Assembly (NCBI GenBank): GCA_035429805.1
Contig: DAOMFL010000042.1
Span: forward strand, 1-32,219
From: JALORV01 sp035429805
GTDB lineage: Bacteria > Pseudomonadota > Gammaproteobacteria > Burkholderiales > Burkholderiaceae_F
Length of the DNA stretch: 32,219 nt
Reading direction: 5' to 3'
The notes beneath the pieces are model-generated. The model did not search any database, was not told the origin of the DNA, and saw only the letters and a list, made by a program, of their open reading frames with translations. Below are positions 6,751 to 14,753 of the stretch, piece after piece. The translations under genes were made by a program, and so were the position numbers. How positions within the stretch are numbered: position 1 is the first letter of the stretch; each line of letters starts with the position of its first letter.

Positions 6751-8562
6751 ATGACCCTGCTGACCCTGCTCGACGGTGAACTGGCGTTCGGCCTGCAGCC
6801 GCTGCTCGACGGCGCGTCGCTCACCGTGCTCGACGGCGACCGCATCGGGCTGATCGGCCGCAACGGCACCGGCAAGAGTTCACTGCTCGCCGTCATCGCA
6901 AGCCGCCTCGAACTCGATGGCGGCGAGGTCAAGCGCAGGGACGGGCTGCACGTTGCGCTGGTCGAACAGGAGCCGGTGCTAGAACCGGGTTCGACGCTGC
7001 GCGAGAGCCTGGCACGACGCGGCGCACTCGAGGCTCTGCACGACGAGCGCGAGCGCTGGCGCATCGAAGCCCGACTGGTCGAGTATCTGCACCGCCTCGG
7101 CCTCGACGAGGCGCTGGACCCGGATCGACTGTCCGGGGGCCAGCGCAAGCGTGCCGCACTCGCCCTGGCGTTCGCGCTGGCGCCCGACCTCATGCTCCTC
7201 GACGAGCCGACCAACCACCTCGACATCGACGGCATCACGCTGCTGGAGGACTTGCTGCTCCGGGGGCCGGCGCTGATCGTCATCACGCACGACCGCGCCT
7301 TCCTCGATCGCGTCGCCAACCGCATCGTCGAACTCGATCGCGGACGGCTGCGCTCGTATCCCGGCAACTACAGCGCGTGGGAGGGCCGCCGCGCCACCGA
7401 ACTCGCCGCCGAAGAGACCGCGAGCCGCAAGTTCGACAGATTCTGGGCGCAGGAGGAGGCCTGGATCCGCAAGGGCATCGAAGCGCGGCGCACGCGCAAC
7501 GCCGGCCGCGTCGTGCGGCTCGAAGCGCTGCGGCGCGAGCGCACGGCGCGGCGCGAGCGCCTCGGCAATGTCGCGATGACGCTGGACGCGGGCGAACGCT
7601 CCGGCCGGCTCGTGGCGGAACTCACCGATGTCTGCAAACGCTTCGGTGACCGCGTCGTCGTTGACCGGCTGTCGACGCGCATCCTGCGCGGCGACCGTCT
7701 TGCGCTGATCGGGCCCAACGGCGCCGGCAAGACGACGCTGCTGCGCCTGATCCTCGGCACGCTCGCGCCCGACAGCGGCCACGTGCGTCGCGGCACGAAC
7801 CTGCAGGTCGCGTACTTCGACCAGATGCGCGAGGCGCTCGACCCCGAGCACACGGTGGCCGAGTCCATCAGCCCGGGATCGGACTGGATCGACATCGCCG
7901 GCGCGCGCAAGCATGTGCTGAGTTACCTCGGCGACTTCCTGTTCTCGCCGCAGCGGGCCGGCTCACTGGTCAAGACGCTTTCAGGTGGCGAGCGCAACCG
8001 GCTGCTGCTGGCGCGACTGTTCGCGCGGCCGGCCAATCTGCTGGTGCTCGATGAGCCCACCAACGATCTCGACATCGAATCGCTGGAACTGCTCGAGGCG
8101 ACGTTGCAGGGCTACGCCGGCACGCTGCTGCTGGTGAGCCATGATCGCGCGTTCCTCGACAACGTGGTCACGCAGTCTCTGGTCGCCGAGGGCGACGGCC
8201 GCTGGACCGAGTACGCCGGCGGCTACAGTGACTGGCTCGCGCTGCGGCCGGAACCGCCATCGCCGGCCGCCGATCGTCCAGTGCGCAGCGACACGCGCGG
8301 CGAACGGCCAGCGCGCGCCGCGCGCGTCAAGCTGTCGTTCAGGGAACAGCGGGAACTCGAAACCCTGCCCTCTGCGATCGAGGCACTCGAGCGCGAGCAG
8401 CACGAGATCACTGCACGTATGAGCCGCCCCGACTATCACCGTGACGGACCCGAAAGGATCAAGGCCGACCGGTTGCGCGCCGAGTCGATCGAGCACGAAC
8501 TGGCCGAGAAATTCGAGCGCTGGAGCGCCCTGGAGCAGCGCGCCCAAGCAGCGGCGGGCTGA
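6751..8562 (+). CDS. uup: Uup, ABC-F family ATPase
   Basis: 603 aa soluble protein with two ABC cassettes and no membrane domain. Cassette 1: Walker A GRNGTGKSS (36-44), signature LSGGQ (127-131), Walker B LMLLDEPTNHLD. Cassette 2: Walker A GPNGAGKTT (321-329), signature LSGGE (410-414), Walker B LLVLDEPTNDLD. A linker of about 80 residues with charged helices lies between them. The last 80 residues (KLSFREQRELETLP onward) form the coiled-coil C-terminal domain typical of Uup rather than EttA or YbiT. Uup acts on ribosomes and affects transposon precise excision and Holliday-junction intermediates (E. coli knowledge). All catalytic motifs are intact. The start lacks a Shine-Dalgarno; GACAAT sits six bases upstream. 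A hairpin follows the stop. Confidence 0.95.
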   Translation: MTLLTLLDGELAFGLQPLLDGASLTVLDGDRIGLIGRNGTGKSSLLAVIASRLELDGGEVKRRDGLHVALVEQEPVLEPGSTLRESLARRGALEALHDERERWRIEARLVEYLHRLGLDEALDPDRLSGGQRKRAALALAFALAPDLMLLDEPTNHLDIDGITLLEDLLLRGPALIVITHDRAFLDRVANRIVELDRGRLRSYPGNYSAWEGRRATELAAEETASRKFDRFWAQEEAWIRKGIEARRTRNAGRVVRLEALRRERTARRERLGNVAMTLDAGERSGRLVAELTDVCKRFGDRVVVDRLSTRILRGDRLALIGPNGAGKTTLLRLILGTLAPDSGHVRRGTNLQVAYFDQMREALDPEHTVAESISPGSDWIDIAGARKHVLSYLGDFLFSPQRAGSLVKTLSGGERNRLLLARLFARPANLLVLDEPTNDLDIESLELLEATLQGYAGTLLLVSHDRAFLDNVVTQSLVAEGDGRWTEYAGGYSDWLALRPEPPSPAADRPVRSDTRGERPARAARVKLSFREQRELETLPSAIEALEREQHEITARMSRPDYHRDGPERIKADRLRAESIEHELAEKFERWSALEQRAQAAAG

Positions 8563-8570
8563 AATGAAAC

Positions 8571-8589
8571 GGGCCGGCGATGCCGGCCC
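8571..8589. terminator. Hairpin between convergent genes, putative bidirectional terminator
   Basis: GGGCCGGC (8571-8578) and GCCGGCCC (8582-8589) form a perfect 8-bp stem with a 3-base loop in the 48 bp between the uup stop and the stop of the exported two-repeat protein. On the minus strand it is followed by a T-rich stretch (GTTTCATTTC), a better intrinsic terminator context than on the plus strand. Confidence 0.6.
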
Positions 8590-8610
8590 TGAGTCGGATC
8601 GAAAGCGGGA

Positions 8611-9222
8611 TTACTTCTTCGGCGCAGCCGGCGTGGGCGCCGGTCGCTGCGCGGGATCGACCGCGATGGCGACCGCCTCGGTGAAGACCGCTTCGATCTG
8701 GTCACCCACCTTGACCAGCTTGAACTGGTTCGGATCACGGACCTTGAGGTCGATCGTGCGCTGCGGGCCCTTGACGCGGATCGTCTGCTTCTGCGCATCG
8801 ACGCCGATGACATCGGCGATCACGGTCACTTGGCGGCCTGCCGCCACGCCGGGCGTCTCGCCCGGCTTCGCAGCGACGGCCGTCTCACGCTCGGTGCGCT
8901 CGCGGATCTGGCCTCCACCCTTCTTCAGCTCGAGCGTCAGTGCCTCGACGTACTGCGCGATGACCAGGTCGCCGACCTTGATCTGATCGAAGTTCTTCAC
9001 GGCCGGACCGGCCTGCACCACGAAGATGTTGCCGTCCTGGCCCTTGAGCGTCACCAGCCGCTTGGCCTTGTCGATGGCGGTCACTTCGGCCATGGCGCGC
9101 ACGGTGTCGGCGACAGCGACCTTGCCGGGCTCGGACGCCACGACAGCGCCGCCGGTCTGGGCGATGACCGGGGTTGTCGCGATCGCGAGGACTGCCGCAG
9201 CGACGAGGGTGAACTTGCGCAT
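8611..9222 (-). CDS. Exported protein with two tandem beta-barrel-like repeats, function unknown
   Basis: 203 aa. Residues 1-22 are a signal peptide (charged start, hydrophobic stretch, VIAQ cleavage region). I chose the ATG at 9220-9222: AGGAG lies 7 bases upstream, whereas it touches the alternative ATG two codons earlier. The mature part contains an internal duplication: residues 46-98 (VTAIDKAKRLVTLKG ... IKVGDLVIAQYVEAL) and 137-188 (VIGVDAQKQTIRVKG ... VKVGDQIEAVFTEAV), separated by a charged linker. The pattern of short strands ending in KVGD is typical of small OB-like barrels. The C-terminus is Pro/Ala-rich. I do not recognise a named family. It would be periplasmic and is the last gene before uup in the opposite direction. 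Confidence 0.8.
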   Translation of the reverse strand: MRKFTLVAAAVLAIATTPVIAQTGGAVVASEPGKVAVADTVRAMAEVTAIDKAKRLVTLKGQDGNIFVVQAGPAVKNFDQIKVGDLVIAQYVEALTLELKKGGGQIRERTERETAVAAKPGETPGVAAGRQVTVIADVIGVDAQKQTIRVKGPQRTIDLKVRDPNQFKLVKVGDQIEAVFTEAVAIAVDPAQRPAPTPAAPKK

Positions 9223-9303
9223 TCCCATTCTCCTGAAGGTGTTTGGTCGGAAACTTCGAACCGGTGAGTTTACCCGCGCGCGCGCCGGCCGGCCCGCCGC
9301 CGC

Positions 9304-9864
9304 TCAGCGCTGCGACGTCGCGTTACGCCGCACCATCTCGGCGGCCATGGCGTCGTAACGCTCCTGCATGACGTTCTGCAGGAACGACTCGGCCAGCCAG
9401 TCGGGCATCCAGTTCTCGAACGCCATCTCCGCGTGGTGCCAGATCTCGGCGCCGGCCGCGACCTCCTTGAACCGCGTCACCGACTGTTCGCGCGGGGCTG
9501 CACCCTCGATCGACGTCGACCGCATCGACTCGAACGGCGTCAGCTGCACATCGCGCACGGTCGTGTACGGGTGCATCGCCGGACCCCATTTCAGCTCGCC
9601 GCGCTGTTCGATGCGTACGAGCGTGCCTTCACGTGCCACGACGCGGCTCGACGCCATGCCGGGCACGAACGTCGGCCACGCGTCGAAATCCGAGAGTACG
9701 TCCCACGCAACGCGCGGCGTCACCGGCACCACGATGACCGCATCGATGCTGAAGACCGGACCGCGACGCGTGGCTGCGACCCACTTGCCGGTCCTTTCGT
9801 CGGCTGCGCGCGCACTCGCACCGGGCAGCGCCAGCAGCACACCCAGTAGCTGTCGTCGTTTCAT
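9304..9864 (-). CDS. Exported SRPBCC/START-like protein, copy 2 of a tandem pair
   Basis: 186 aa. A signal peptide covers about residues 1-20 (KRRQLLGVLLALPGASARA). Residues about 38-180 resemble the polyketide-cyclase/COQ10-type START fold: VPVTPRVAWDVLSDFDAWPTFVP, then IEQRGELKWGP, and a C-terminal helix ending QERYDAMAAEMVRR. This fold binds hydrophobic ligands in a cavity. Family members with signal peptides are of unknown function. The upstream gene encodes a clear paralogue of the same length with the same landmarks (LTDFNAMSRFVP, VEQRGVARWGP, MPDLL versus MPDWL); the two are separated by 23 bp and likely co-transcribed. Confidence 0.82.
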   Translation of the reverse strand: MKRRQLLGVLLALPGASARAADERTGKWVAATRRGPVFSIDAVIVVPVTPRVAWDVLSDFDAWPTFVPGMASSRVVAREGTLVRIEQRGELKWGPAMHPYTTVRDVQLTPFESMRSTSIEGAAPREQSVTRFKEVAAGAEIWHHAEMAFENWMPDWLAESFLQNVMQERYDAMAAEMVRRNATSQR

Positions 9865-9887
9865 CGGCGGATGCGGACGCGAGCGCG

Positions 9888-10448
9888 CTACCGTGGCGCC
9901 GCACGCCGCCGCAGCATCTCTTCGACCACCGCCTCGAACTGCTCACGCACCTCGTGCCGCAGGAACGGTTCGACCAGCAGGTCGGGCATCCATGTATCGA
10001 CACCGAATTCGATGTGGTGCCGGATTTCCGTGCCCCCGGCAACCGCCGTGAAGCGGGTGAGCGACTTCACCTGCTTGAGTGATCCATCGACCGACTCGGA
10101 CCGCACCTGCGACATCGGCTGAAGCTCGATGTTGCGCACCATCGAAAAGGCATGAGCCAACGGGCCCCAGCGCGCAACGCCGCGTTGTTCGACGCGCAGC
10201 CGGTCACCCTCGCGCTGCGCGATGCGGCTCGCCTCCAGGTTGGGGACAAAGCGGCTCATCGCATTGAAGTCGGTCAGCACGGCCCAGGCCTCGCCCTGCG
10301 AAACGGGCGCCACGAGCGCCGCGTCGACGACGAGCACGTCGCCCCGGCGCTGCACGGCGACCTGAATGTCCAGTGCGGCCGAGGCGCCGGGCGCAGCGGC
10401 CAGCAGCAGGCAGCCCATCAGTGCGGCAAGCGCGAATCGACGTGTCAT
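9888..10448 (-). CDS. Exported SRPBCC/START-like protein, copy 1 of a tandem pair
   Basis: 186 aa with a classical signal peptide (MTRRFALAALMGCLLLAAA, cleavage near ASA-AL). The mature protein has the same SRPBCC pattern as its downstream neighbour: a beta strand VVDAALVAPVS, helix EAWAVLTDFNAMSRFVP, RVEQRGVARWGPLAH, and C-terminal helix EQFEAVVEEMLRR. The conserved aromatic/Pro core suggests a lipid- or quinone-like ligand, but the location in the periplasm is unlike the cytoplasmic COQ10-type ubiquinone-binding proteins. First gene of a two-gene unit; 46 bp separate it from the end of the ABC permease gene upstream, so readthrough from the exporter operon is possible. Confidence 0.82.
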   Translation of the reverse strand: MTRRFALAALMGCLLLAAAPGASAALDIQVAVQRRGDVLVVDAALVAPVSQGEAWAVLTDFNAMSRFVPNLEASRIAQREGDRLRVEQRGVARWGPLAHAFSMVRNIELQPMSQVRSESVDGSLKQVKSLTRFTAVAGGTEIRHHIEFGVDTWMPDLLVEPFLRHEVREQFEAVVEEMLRRRAAPR

Positions 10449-10494
10449 GCCGTGAGCGTAGCAGCGCCGTCCGGCCGGTCGCGATCAGCGGAGA

Positions 10495-11655
10495 TCAGTC
10501 CAGCGTCTGCCGATAGCGCTTCATCGCGATCAGGGCCGCGACCGCGATGAAAATCAGGATCGGCACGATCTGCGGCGCAATGTCGGACCACCCCGCACCC
10601 TTCAGCATGACGCCGCGGACGATGCGCAGGAAGTGTGTTAATGGCAGAGCCTCGCCGATCCATTGCGCCCACCTCGGCATGCCGCGGAACGGGAACATGA
10701 AGCCCGACAGCAGGATGTTCGGCAGGAAGAAGAACATCGTCATCTGCATCGACTGCATCTGCGAGCGCGCCATCGTCGAGAACGTGAACCCGACGCCGAG
10801 CGTCGCGACAATGAAGATCACGATCGCCACCGAAAGCACGAGGAAGTTGCCGTACATCGGCACTTCGAACAGCAGCCGCGCGGCGGTGAAGACGATCAGC
10901 ACCTGCGTATAGCCGATCAGCACGTACGGCAGGATCTTGCCGATCATCACTTCCGACGGGCGCACCGGCGTCGCGAGCAGGTTCTCCAGTGTGCCGCGCT
11001 CGCGTTCCCGGGTCATGCCCATCGCGGTCATCATCACCAGCGTCATCGTCAGGATCACGCCCATCAGGCCCGGCACGACGTTGTAGTTCGTCAGCCCCTC
11101 GGGGTTGTAGCGCTTGTGGATGATGACCTCGAACGGCGCATGCTGGGTTGCGGTCTGCGCGACGGGACCGCGCAGGTCGTACCTGAGCGCGACCTCGGGC
11201 AGGCGCTGCAGCGCCGAGACGGCGGGCCCGGTGGCGGCGGGATCGGTCGCATCCGCGTAGACCGCCATCGGCGGCGACTCGCCGCGCAGCACACGGCGGC
11301 TGAAATCGGACGGGAAGACGAGCGCGAACTGGACGTCGCCACGCGCGATCAGGCGCTCGGCCTCGCTCTCGGAGCCGACCTCGATGATTCTGAAGTAGTC
11401 GGTGTTCTGTGCGGCGCGCACGATGCTGCGCACCAGCGGCGACTGGTCGAGTGCGACGACCGCAGTCGGCAGCTGCTTCGGATCGGCGTTGATCGCATAG
11501 CCGAACAGGATGAGCTGCATGATGGGCACGCCGATCAGCATCGCGAACGTCAGCCGGTCGCGTCGCAGCTGCACGAACTCCTTGCGCAGCACGGCGACGA
11601 TGCGCTCGAGCGAAAGCCCGCCTCGGCGCGGTTCAGCGGAGCGTGTCGCGGGCAT
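10495..11655 (-). CDS. ABC-2 type transporter permease
   Basis: 386 aa. Topology is that of YhhJ/YbhR-type ABC-2 permeases: one N-terminal helix (RLTFAMLIGVPIMQLILFGYAI), a large periplasmic domain (about residues 60-180, with RYNPEGLTNYNVVPGLMG at its end), then five C-terminal helices including the conserved TRERERGTLENLLATP cytoplasmic loop and PLTHFLRIVRGV near the end. It pairs with the ATPase encoded immediately upstream; the genes overlap by 23 bp. Only one permease gene is present, so the channel may be a homodimer. With the HlyD-type protein it forms a tripartite exporter, probably for hydrophobic or cationic toxic compounds as in the E. coli ybh cluster (inference). Confidence 0.9.
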   Translation of the reverse strand: MPATRSAEPRRGGLSLERIVAVLRKEFVQLRRDRLTFAMLIGVPIMQLILFGYAINADPKQLPTAVVALDQSPLVRSIVRAAQNTDYFRIIEVGSESEAERLIARGDVQFALVFPSDFSRRVLRGESPPMAVYADATDPAATGPAVSALQRLPEVALRYDLRGPVAQTATQHAPFEVIIHKRYNPEGLTNYNVVPGLMGVILTMTLVMMTAMGMTRERERGTLENLLATPVRPSEVMIGKILPYVLIGYTQVLIVFTAARLLFEVPMYGNFLVLSVAIVIFIVATLGVGFTFSTMARSQMQSMQMTMFFFLPNILLSGFMFPFRGMPRWAQWIGEALPLTHFLRIVRGVMLKGAGWSDIAPQIVPILIFIAVAALIAMKRYRQTLD

Positions 11656-12562
11656 TCTGGGTCAGCGCGATGAAGACGTCTTCGAGCCCCGTCGCGATCG
11701 GCGCAATTTGCACCCGGCTCGCCAGCGACGCATCGTGCCGCGCCAGCCAGGCCGGGAAGTCACCGTTGCGCGAGCTGCTGACGTGCAGACTGGTGCCGAA
11801 CGGCACCGCCATCCAGTCGCCGTCCCGTTCGACGATGTCGAGGACGTCGCCGATCGCCTCTCCGCTGACGCGCCAGGTGTGCAGTCCGGCGCGCGCGACG
11901 ACCTCGGCTGCGGTGCCGGCCGCCAGCACCTTGCCGTAGGAGATGTAGACGAGCCGGTGGCAACGCTCGGCCTCGTCCATGTAGTGCGTGCTGACGAGCA
12001 CGGTGATGCCCTCGGCGGCGAGCGCGTGGATCTCGCGCCAGAAGTCGCGGCGCGCGCGCGGATCGACGCCGGCCGTGGGTTCGTCGAGCAGCAGCAGCTC
12101 GGGCTCGTGCAGCAGGCACGCGGCGAGCGCGAGCCGCTGCTTCCAGCCACCCGACAGGGCGCCCGCGAGCTGCGCACGGCGATCGACGAGGCCGAGCCGG
12201 TCGAGCGCCGCGCGCACGCGCGTCCGCCGGTCATGGATCCGGTAGACACGCGCGATGAAATCAAGGTTCTCCTCGATCGACAGATCCTCGTACAAACCGA
12301 AGCGCTGCGTCATGTAGCCGACGCGCAGCTTGATGCGACGCGCTTCGCGCCGGATGTCGTAGCCCAGGCAGGTGCCCTCGCCGGCATCGACTTCGAGCAG
12401 CCCGCACAGCATGCGGATCGTCGTCGTCTTGCCGCTGCCGTTCGGCCCCAGGAAGCCGCACACTTCGCCGCGCGGCACGCCGAGGTCGATGTGATCGACG
12501 ACCGTGCGGCCGTCGAAGGCCTTGGTGAGGCCACGCACGTCGATCGCGAGGGCGCCGCTCAT
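11633..12562 (-). CDS. ABC transporter ATP-binding protein of MFP/ABC-2 exporter
   Basis: 309 aa with a single nucleotide-binding domain: Walker A GPNGSGKTT (39-47), Q-loop YMTQRFGLYEDLS (83-95), signature LSGGW (136-140), Walker B LLLLDEPTAGVD (156-167) and switch His in VSTHYMDEAERC. The signature reads LSGGWKQR rather than LSGGQ, a common variant in this drug-export subfamily. Residues about 230-309 form a C-terminal accessory domain. E. coli YbhF carries two such domains in one chain; here a single one must dimerise. The gene starts 16 bp after the HlyD-like gene and overlaps the permease gene by 23 bp. Confidence 0.93.
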   Translation of the reverse strand: MSGALAIDVRGLTKAFDGRTVVDHIDLGVPRGEVCGFLGPNGSGKTTTIRMLCGLLEVDAGEGTCLGYDIRREARRIKLRVGYMTQRFGLYEDLSIEENLDFIARVYRIHDRRTRVRAALDRLGLVDRRAQLAGALSGGWKQRLALAACLLHEPELLLLDEPTAGVDPRARRDFWREIHALAAEGITVLVSTHYMDEAERCHRLVYISYGKVLAAGTAAEVVARAGLHTWRVSGEAIGDVLDIVERDGDWMAVPFGTSLHVSSSRNGDFPAWLARHDASLASRVQIAPIATGLEDVFIALTQNARDTLR

Positions 12563-12578
12563 GCCTTGGTTGCCACCG

Positions 12579-13559
12579 CTAGCGCGGGTTCGCCAGGCGC
12601 ACGTCGACCGGCTGCCCCGGCTTCAGCACCTTTGCCGCGGCGGCGTCCGGCCGCGCCTCCGCCATGAAGACCAGCTTCGCCCGGCTCTCGTTGCTGTAGA
12701 TCACCGGCGGCGTGTACTCGGCCTGCGAAGCGATGAAGCTCACGCGGGCCGTCATGCCGGCGGGGCAGCCGTCGCACGTAACTGCCACGGTGTCGTCCAC
12801 GTGCAGGCGCGACAGCGTTTCCTGGGGAACGAAGAAGCGGACCTTGACCGCGCCGTCCGGCAGCAGCGCGACGACCGGCATGCCCTGCTGGACCCACTCG
12901 CCGGGCCGGTACATGACGTCCTGGACGACGCCGCCGACACTCGAGATGCCGCGCGTCTGGTCCTCGCGCCAGCGCATCGAGGCGAGGTCGCTCTGCGCGG
13001 CGCGCTGGTCCGCATCTGCCGCGGCGATCTCGTCGGGACGCGCCGCGTCGCGCGCGGTCGCGAGCTGCGCCTGGACCTCGGCGACGCGGGCGGCATCGCG
13101 CGCGCGCGCGCTGCGCAGGCCGTCGAGCTGGTTGGGCGATATGAAGCCCTGCTTGACCAGTGCTTCGGCGCGCGTCAGCTCCTGCGTGGAGAATGCAAGC
13201 GCGGCACGCGCCTGCTCGACCTGCTGCTCGATGGCGCGCAACTCGTCGACGCGCTTGCCCTTGCGCAGGTTGCTGGCCTGCGCCGCAGCGCGCTCCACCC
13301 GGGCAGCGGCCGCGGCGCGCTCGAATGCCTCGGGATCGGGATCGAGCTGGAACAGCTTGGCGCCGCGCTCGACCCGTGCGCCCCGGTCGACCGCCAGCGT
13401 CTGCACACGCCCGCTGATGGCCGGTGCCACATAGACGAGGTCTGCCTCGGCGTAGCCGCTGAACCGATCGGGATCGACCCGCGTGCAGCCGGCCAGCGCC
13501 AGCAAAGCGAGGGTCAGCGCACCGATCTCAGTGCGCCAGCGATGCGCGTCGCCCGGCAT
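12579..13559 (-). CDS. HlyD/YbhG-type membrane fusion lipoprotein
   Basis: 326 aa periplasmic adaptor. I chose the ATG at 13557-13559 with GGAGGG about 6 bases upstream; an earlier in-frame ATG gives an unlikely N-terminus. The leader ends in LALAGC, a lipobox with Cys25, so the protein is probably lipid-anchored rather than spanning the membrane. Order of elements: biotinyl-lipoyl half-motif (APAISGRVQTLAVDRGARV), a long coiled-coil hairpin (about residues 85-195, Ala/Arg/Glu rich), second lipoyl half (ISSVGGVVQDVMYRPGEWV), and beta-barrel segment. It links the ABC-2 pump to an outer-membrane channel that is not encoded here. It overlaps the tetR gene by 32 bp. Confidence 0.9.
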   Translation of the reverse strand: MPGDAHRWRTEIGALTLALLALAGCTRVDPDRFSGYAEADLVYVAPAISGRVQTLAVDRGARVERGAKLFQLDPDPEAFERAAAAARVERAAAQASNLRKGKRVDELRAIEQQVEQARAALAFSTQELTRAEALVKQGFISPNQLDGLRSARARDAARVAEVQAQLATARDAARPDEIAAADADQRAAQSDLASMRWREDQTRGISSVGGVVQDVMYRPGEWVQQGMPVVALLPDGAVKVRFFVPQETLSRLHVDDTVAVTCDGCPAGMTARVSFIASQAEYTPPVIYSNESRAKLVFMAEARPDAAAAKVLKPGQPVDVRLANPR

Positions 13560-14199
13560 GTGCGCCCTCCGTTGCGAGTCCGGCGATGGCCCAGTCGAGC
13601 CGCTGCTGGCGAAACTCGCGCTCATGAGCAAAGCGCGCCAGCGCGCGCGACAGATCGGCCGGCGCCAGCCGCGCCTCGGTCATGCGCTCGACCAGCAGCA
13701 TCGGCAGCGCGATGGCACCCATCAGGAACAGCAGCATGTTGACCGGTTCGCCCGCCGGCAGCACCCGCACGGCCTGGGCCTCGCCGATGACGCGCAGGAT
13801 CAGCGCCGGATGCCGGCCTGCCAGCGAACGGACGAAGTCGACGGCGGCGGGCTCGCCGCCCGCCGCATCCATCAGCACGTGCGTGATGAAGCGCCGGTTC
13901 GCGGCCGCCCAGTCGGCCATCTGCAGCACGAGCGCGCGCAGGCGCTGCAGCGGCGGCAGTTCCCGGTCCACGGTGTCGGCCAGCGACTGCAGCAGCGGCG
14001 CGTACCAGCGCTCGATGACCTCGGTGACGAAGGCGTCGCGTGAGCCGAAGTGGTAGACGAAGGTACCGAGGTTGGCGCCGGCCTGCTGGCAGATGCCGCG
14101 CACCGTGATCGAGCGCACGCCGCGGCGCCGCGCCTGCGCCAGTCCCGTGCGCAGCAGGCGCTCTCGCGTGGACGTCGACCCCGTCGCCGCAACAGCCAT
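13528..14199 (-). CDS. TetR/AcrR family repressor of the exporter operon
   Basis: 223 aa. The N-terminal HTH spans about residues 12-60: RERLLRTGLAQARRRGVRSITVR, GICQQAGANLGTFVYHFGSRDAFV, matching the TetR DNA-binding core with the typical YHFGSRD recognition-helix end. The all-helical C-terminal ligand domain has one clearly hydrophobic helix (EPVNMLLFLMGAIALPMLLVERM). In E. coli a TetR protein (CecR) precedes the ybhGFSR exporter; the order here is the same. A perfect 18-bp palindrome lies just upstream of the ATG and would be its operator. The 32-bp overlap with the HlyD-like gene means regulator and pump are made from one transcript, giving negative autoregulation. Confidence 0.9.
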   Translation of the reverse strand: MAVAATGSTSTRERLLRTGLAQARRRGVRSITVRGICQQAGANLGTFVYHFGSRDAFVTEVIERWYAPLLQSLADTVDRELPPLQRLRALVLQMADWAAANRRFITHVLMDAAGGEPAAVDFVRSLAGRHPALILRVIGEAQAVRVLPAGEPVNMLLFLMGAIALPMLLVERMTEARLAPADLSRALARFAHEREFRQQRLDWAIAGLATEGAHAGRRASLAH

Positions 14200-14204
14200 G
14201 GTTC

Positions 14205-14222
14205 CTTATACGCCTGTATAAG
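14205..14222. promoter_or_regulatory. Perfect palindrome, putative TetR operator
   Basis: CTTATAC (14205-14211) and GTATAAG (14216-14222) are exact reverse complements separated by GCCT. The 18-bp site ends 6 bp upstream of the tetR start codon and is an A+T island in G+C-rich DNA. Size and TATAC...GTATA symmetry are typical of TetR-family operators. Confidence 0.65.
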
Positions 14223-14477
14223 TTGCGCGACAAGCCGCGCACGGCGAGGTCAGGCGAAAGTCGAGACGCGGCCGGCGGCCGGGCGACGGGCGCCTCGCAT
14301 TCGGCACAGTGTGGCTCGGCAACCGCGCCGCGAGACCGGAGGCGGCACCCTGACGGCCGCCGACGGGTTCAGGCGGCTCGCGCGATGCGAGAGGGCTTCC
14401 AGTGCGGCAGTCCGCACGCACCGGCACAACCGATGGACGAAAGGCGCAGCGGTCCCGACTCCACGGGCCGCGCATCG

Positions 14478-14606
14478 TCACCAGAGAAAGACAGCGAGGA
14501 GCACGGCTACGGTCCAGATGGCCGCGCCCAGCAGGATCGCGGGTATCAGTCCGCGCGCTGCGTGCAGATCCGGCGTGTCGCCGTCCTCTTCATTGAATCC
14601 GTGCAC
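14478..14606 (-). CDS. Small single-pass membrane protein (42 aa, GTG start), tentative
   Basis: The frame from GTG (14604-14606) encodes a short acidic N-terminus (residues 1-15, NEEDGDTPD) followed by a strongly hydrophobic C-terminal segment from about residue 20 to the end (LIPAILLGAAIWTVAVLLAV), preceded by Arg18. This is the classic layout of a tiny inner-membrane protein with a cytoplasmic acidic head. GGAG lies 5 bases before the GTG. The frame is preceded in phase by a TGA, so it cannot extend far. Similar small proteins with a GL-P-xxLGxxxW helix occur in phage and plasmid gene sets, but I do not identify a family. Chance occurrence remains possible. Confidence 0.4.
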   Translation of the reverse strand: MHGFNEEDGDTPDLHAARGLIPAILLGAAIWTVAVLLAVFLW

Positions 14607-14651
14607 TCCCTCTCCGACGCTTTTGGCGCCGTCCTCCCTGTAGGTCCCTGG

Positions 14652-14753
14652 TCAGGACATCCCGAGCAGATCGCTCCTGTTCTTATCTTTATCTCTAGCA
14701 ACGGCCACGCCCCGCCGCATTCCATCGGCGAGCAGCCATTTCCTGAATCGCAT
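14652..14753 (-). CDS. Small basic protein frame (33 aa), very tentative
   Basis: From ATG at 14751-14753 the minus strand encodes MRFRKWLLADGMRRGVAV followed by a charged tail (ARDKDKNRSD) to the stop at 14652. It is in the same frame as, and 45 bp upstream of, the 42-aa membrane protein frame. The frame is open further up to an ATG at 14837. No clear Shine-Dalgarno is seen. Codon use is less GC-biased than in neighbouring genes, which could mean foreign origin or simply non-coding DNA. Confidence 0.2.
   Translation of the reverse strand: MRFRKWLLADGMRRGVAVARDKDKNRSDLLGMS

Noticed and set aside
6285..7367. N-terminal extension of the acetoacetyl-CoA synthetase frame giving a 1025-aa protein
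   Set aside because: The frame stays open on the minus strand, but the extra part is Ser/Arg-rich antisense shadow of uup and the thioredoxin-like gene. The enzyme starts normally at 6284.
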